Shown here in pieces: positions 63,222 through 64,000 of a stretch of 64,000 nucleotides of DNA. This DNA is from Cupriavidus sp. UYMMa02A (lineage in GTDB: Bacteria; Pseudomonadota; Gammaproteobacteria; Burkholderiales; Burkholderiaceae), in assembly GCA_001725945.1 (NCBI GenBank), contig LRMT01000061.1, positions 1 to 64,000 of the forward strand, written 5' to 3'. The position numbers were made by a program, and so were the translations under genes. The notes below the pieces were generated by a model that was not told the DNA's origin, made no database searches, and saw only the letters and a program-made list of their open reading frames with translations. Every line of letters begins with the position of its first letter. The first letter of the stretch is position 1.

Positions 63222-63748
63222 ATGAACCAAACCTTGCTGCGCGCCGGCCGCCGTATGGCCCTGGCGGCAGGCATCGCGCTGCTGTCGGCCTGCGCCACCC
63301 TGATGCCCGTCGACGAAGGCCGCAAGCTGATCGGCGCGCCGCAGGCGGCCGTGCAGGCGCGATTCGGCCCGCCGCCCGAGGTCTATCCACTGCGCGACGG
63401 CACCACGCGCTGGATCTATTCGAAGCAGCCGCTCGGCCAGCAAGCCTATGCGGCCGACTTCGACCGCAACGGCAACCTGACCGACTTCCGCAACATGCTC
63501 GATACGCCCGAGCTCTACAAGGCCGAGATCGGCAAATGGACCAGGCGTGATGTGCAGGAGCATTTCGGCATGACACGCGAACCGGTCCAGTATTTCCCCC
63601 GAATGAAGCGCGAAGTCTGGGCTTACCGTTTCCGCCATGAGGCGTGTGGCCGTCGTTATTCAATTTCTATTTCGATGACGAGGGCATCCTGCGGCGGACA
63701 CAGATCACGCCAGACCCACTCAACGACCCTGACCACCGGCGCTGGTAA
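63222..63748 (+). CDS. small lipoprotein of unknown function (frameshifted)
   Basis: Signal peptide with lipobox (MALAAGIALLSACATLMP) and a compact domain beginning LIGAPQAAVQARFGPPPEVYPL. The pattern G-x-P-x-x-x-V-x-x-x-FG-x-P recalls the BamE/SmpA fold, and it occurs twice: again in YKAEIGKWTRRDVQEHFGMTREPV. The frame breaks near 63643 (GCGGTGTGG read as GCGTGTGG); repaired it continues VWPSLFNFYFDDEGILRRTQ and stops at 63748. About 175 residues. Probably an outer-membrane or periplasmic anchor protein; single gene, divergent from the binding-protein gene. Confidence 0.75.
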
Positions 63749-63881
63749 TCCTGCGGCAATGAAAACAGCCCGCGGACCGCGTCTGGCGGCCGGCGGGCTG
63801 GTTCGGGCGTTCAGGCCGGATAGGCCCTTCGCCGCCGGCGCCACGCTGGATATCAGCGGCGCCGGGATGCGGGTCTGGAAA

Positions 63882-64000
63882 TCAGATCTGCGGGTTGATC
63901 TTCTGCACGGCCTTGTCGTGCAGCTTGTTCAGCGCGGCCAGATAGGCCTTGGCCGAAGCCGCCACGATGTCCGGGTCGGTGCCGACGCCGTTGACGATGC
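63882..64000 (-). CDS. leuA: 2-isopropylmalate synthase, C-terminal end (partial)
   Basis: The 39 residues before the stop at 63884-63882 include [20 protein letters not shown] and [16 protein letters not shown], which match the end of the leucine-sensing regulatory domain of LeuA, the first enzyme of leucine synthesis. The remainder lies beyond position 64000. Confidence 0.85.
   Translation of the reverse strand, partial: IVNGVGTDPDIVAASAKAYLAALNKLHDKAVQKINPQI

Overview
The window is GC-rich chromosomal DNA from a betaproteobacterium of the family Burkholderiaceae, most likely Cupriavidus. This rests on gene order: leuA, rpsO-pnp, qor, tpiA, secG, tRNA-Leu(GAG), nuoA-N followed by DUF2818, NUDIX and DUF1178 genes. 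A large urease cluster joined to a urea ABC transporter and a Bug-family (TctC-like) gene fit the same group. No phage, integron, rRNA operon, plasmid gene or CRISPR array was seen.

Layout. Positions 1-18500 hold scattered metabolic genes: an M14 carboxypeptidase, yaaA, a PIN-domain protein, an aminotransferase, two glutathione transferases, a beta-oxidation cluster (3-hydroxyacyl-CoA dehydrogenase, enoyl-CoA hydratase, histidine phosphatase, APH-type kinase), a broken Bug gene, a lipoprotein gamma-glutamyltransferase, a CAP-domain lipoprotein, and a LysR regulator divergent from an ACAD11-like acyl-CoA dehydrogenase. Positions 18541-31100 are one minus-strand nitrogen unit, urtABCDE-ureDAJBCE-(DUF559)-ureFG. 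A consensus sigma-54 promoter with two NtrC-type sites lies just upstream of urtA. Positions 31185-35191 encode the cytochrome bo3 oxidase cyoABCD. Positions 35700-39200 hold two MaoC-type hydratases and two acyl-CoA dehydrogenases. Positions 39290-55865 hold complex I (nuoA-N) with its downstream tail. Positions 56027-64000 hold tRNA-Leu, secG, tpiA, qor, pnp, rpsO, a periplasmic binding protein, a small lipoprotein and the 3' end of leuA.

How the genes work together. Urea is taken up by UrtABCDE and hydrolysed by nickel urease UreABC, matured by UreDEFG with UreJ as a likely nickel permease; the promoter suggests expression under nitrogen limitation. Complex I feeds quinol to the Cyo oxidase. 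The kinase at 8028 and the dehydrogenase at 14896 look like the two halves of eukaryotic ACAD11, so they may form a route for hydroxylated fatty acids.

Caveat. About half of the protein genes, including essential ones (nuoD, E, F, G, H, M, pnp), contain one or more frameshifts. In most cases the frame is restored by adding one G or C back to a short G/C run. I read these as consensus errors and annotate the full gene spans; only the Bug gene, which also has a stop codon, is called a pseudogene. Frameshift positions are accurate to within about 10 bases.
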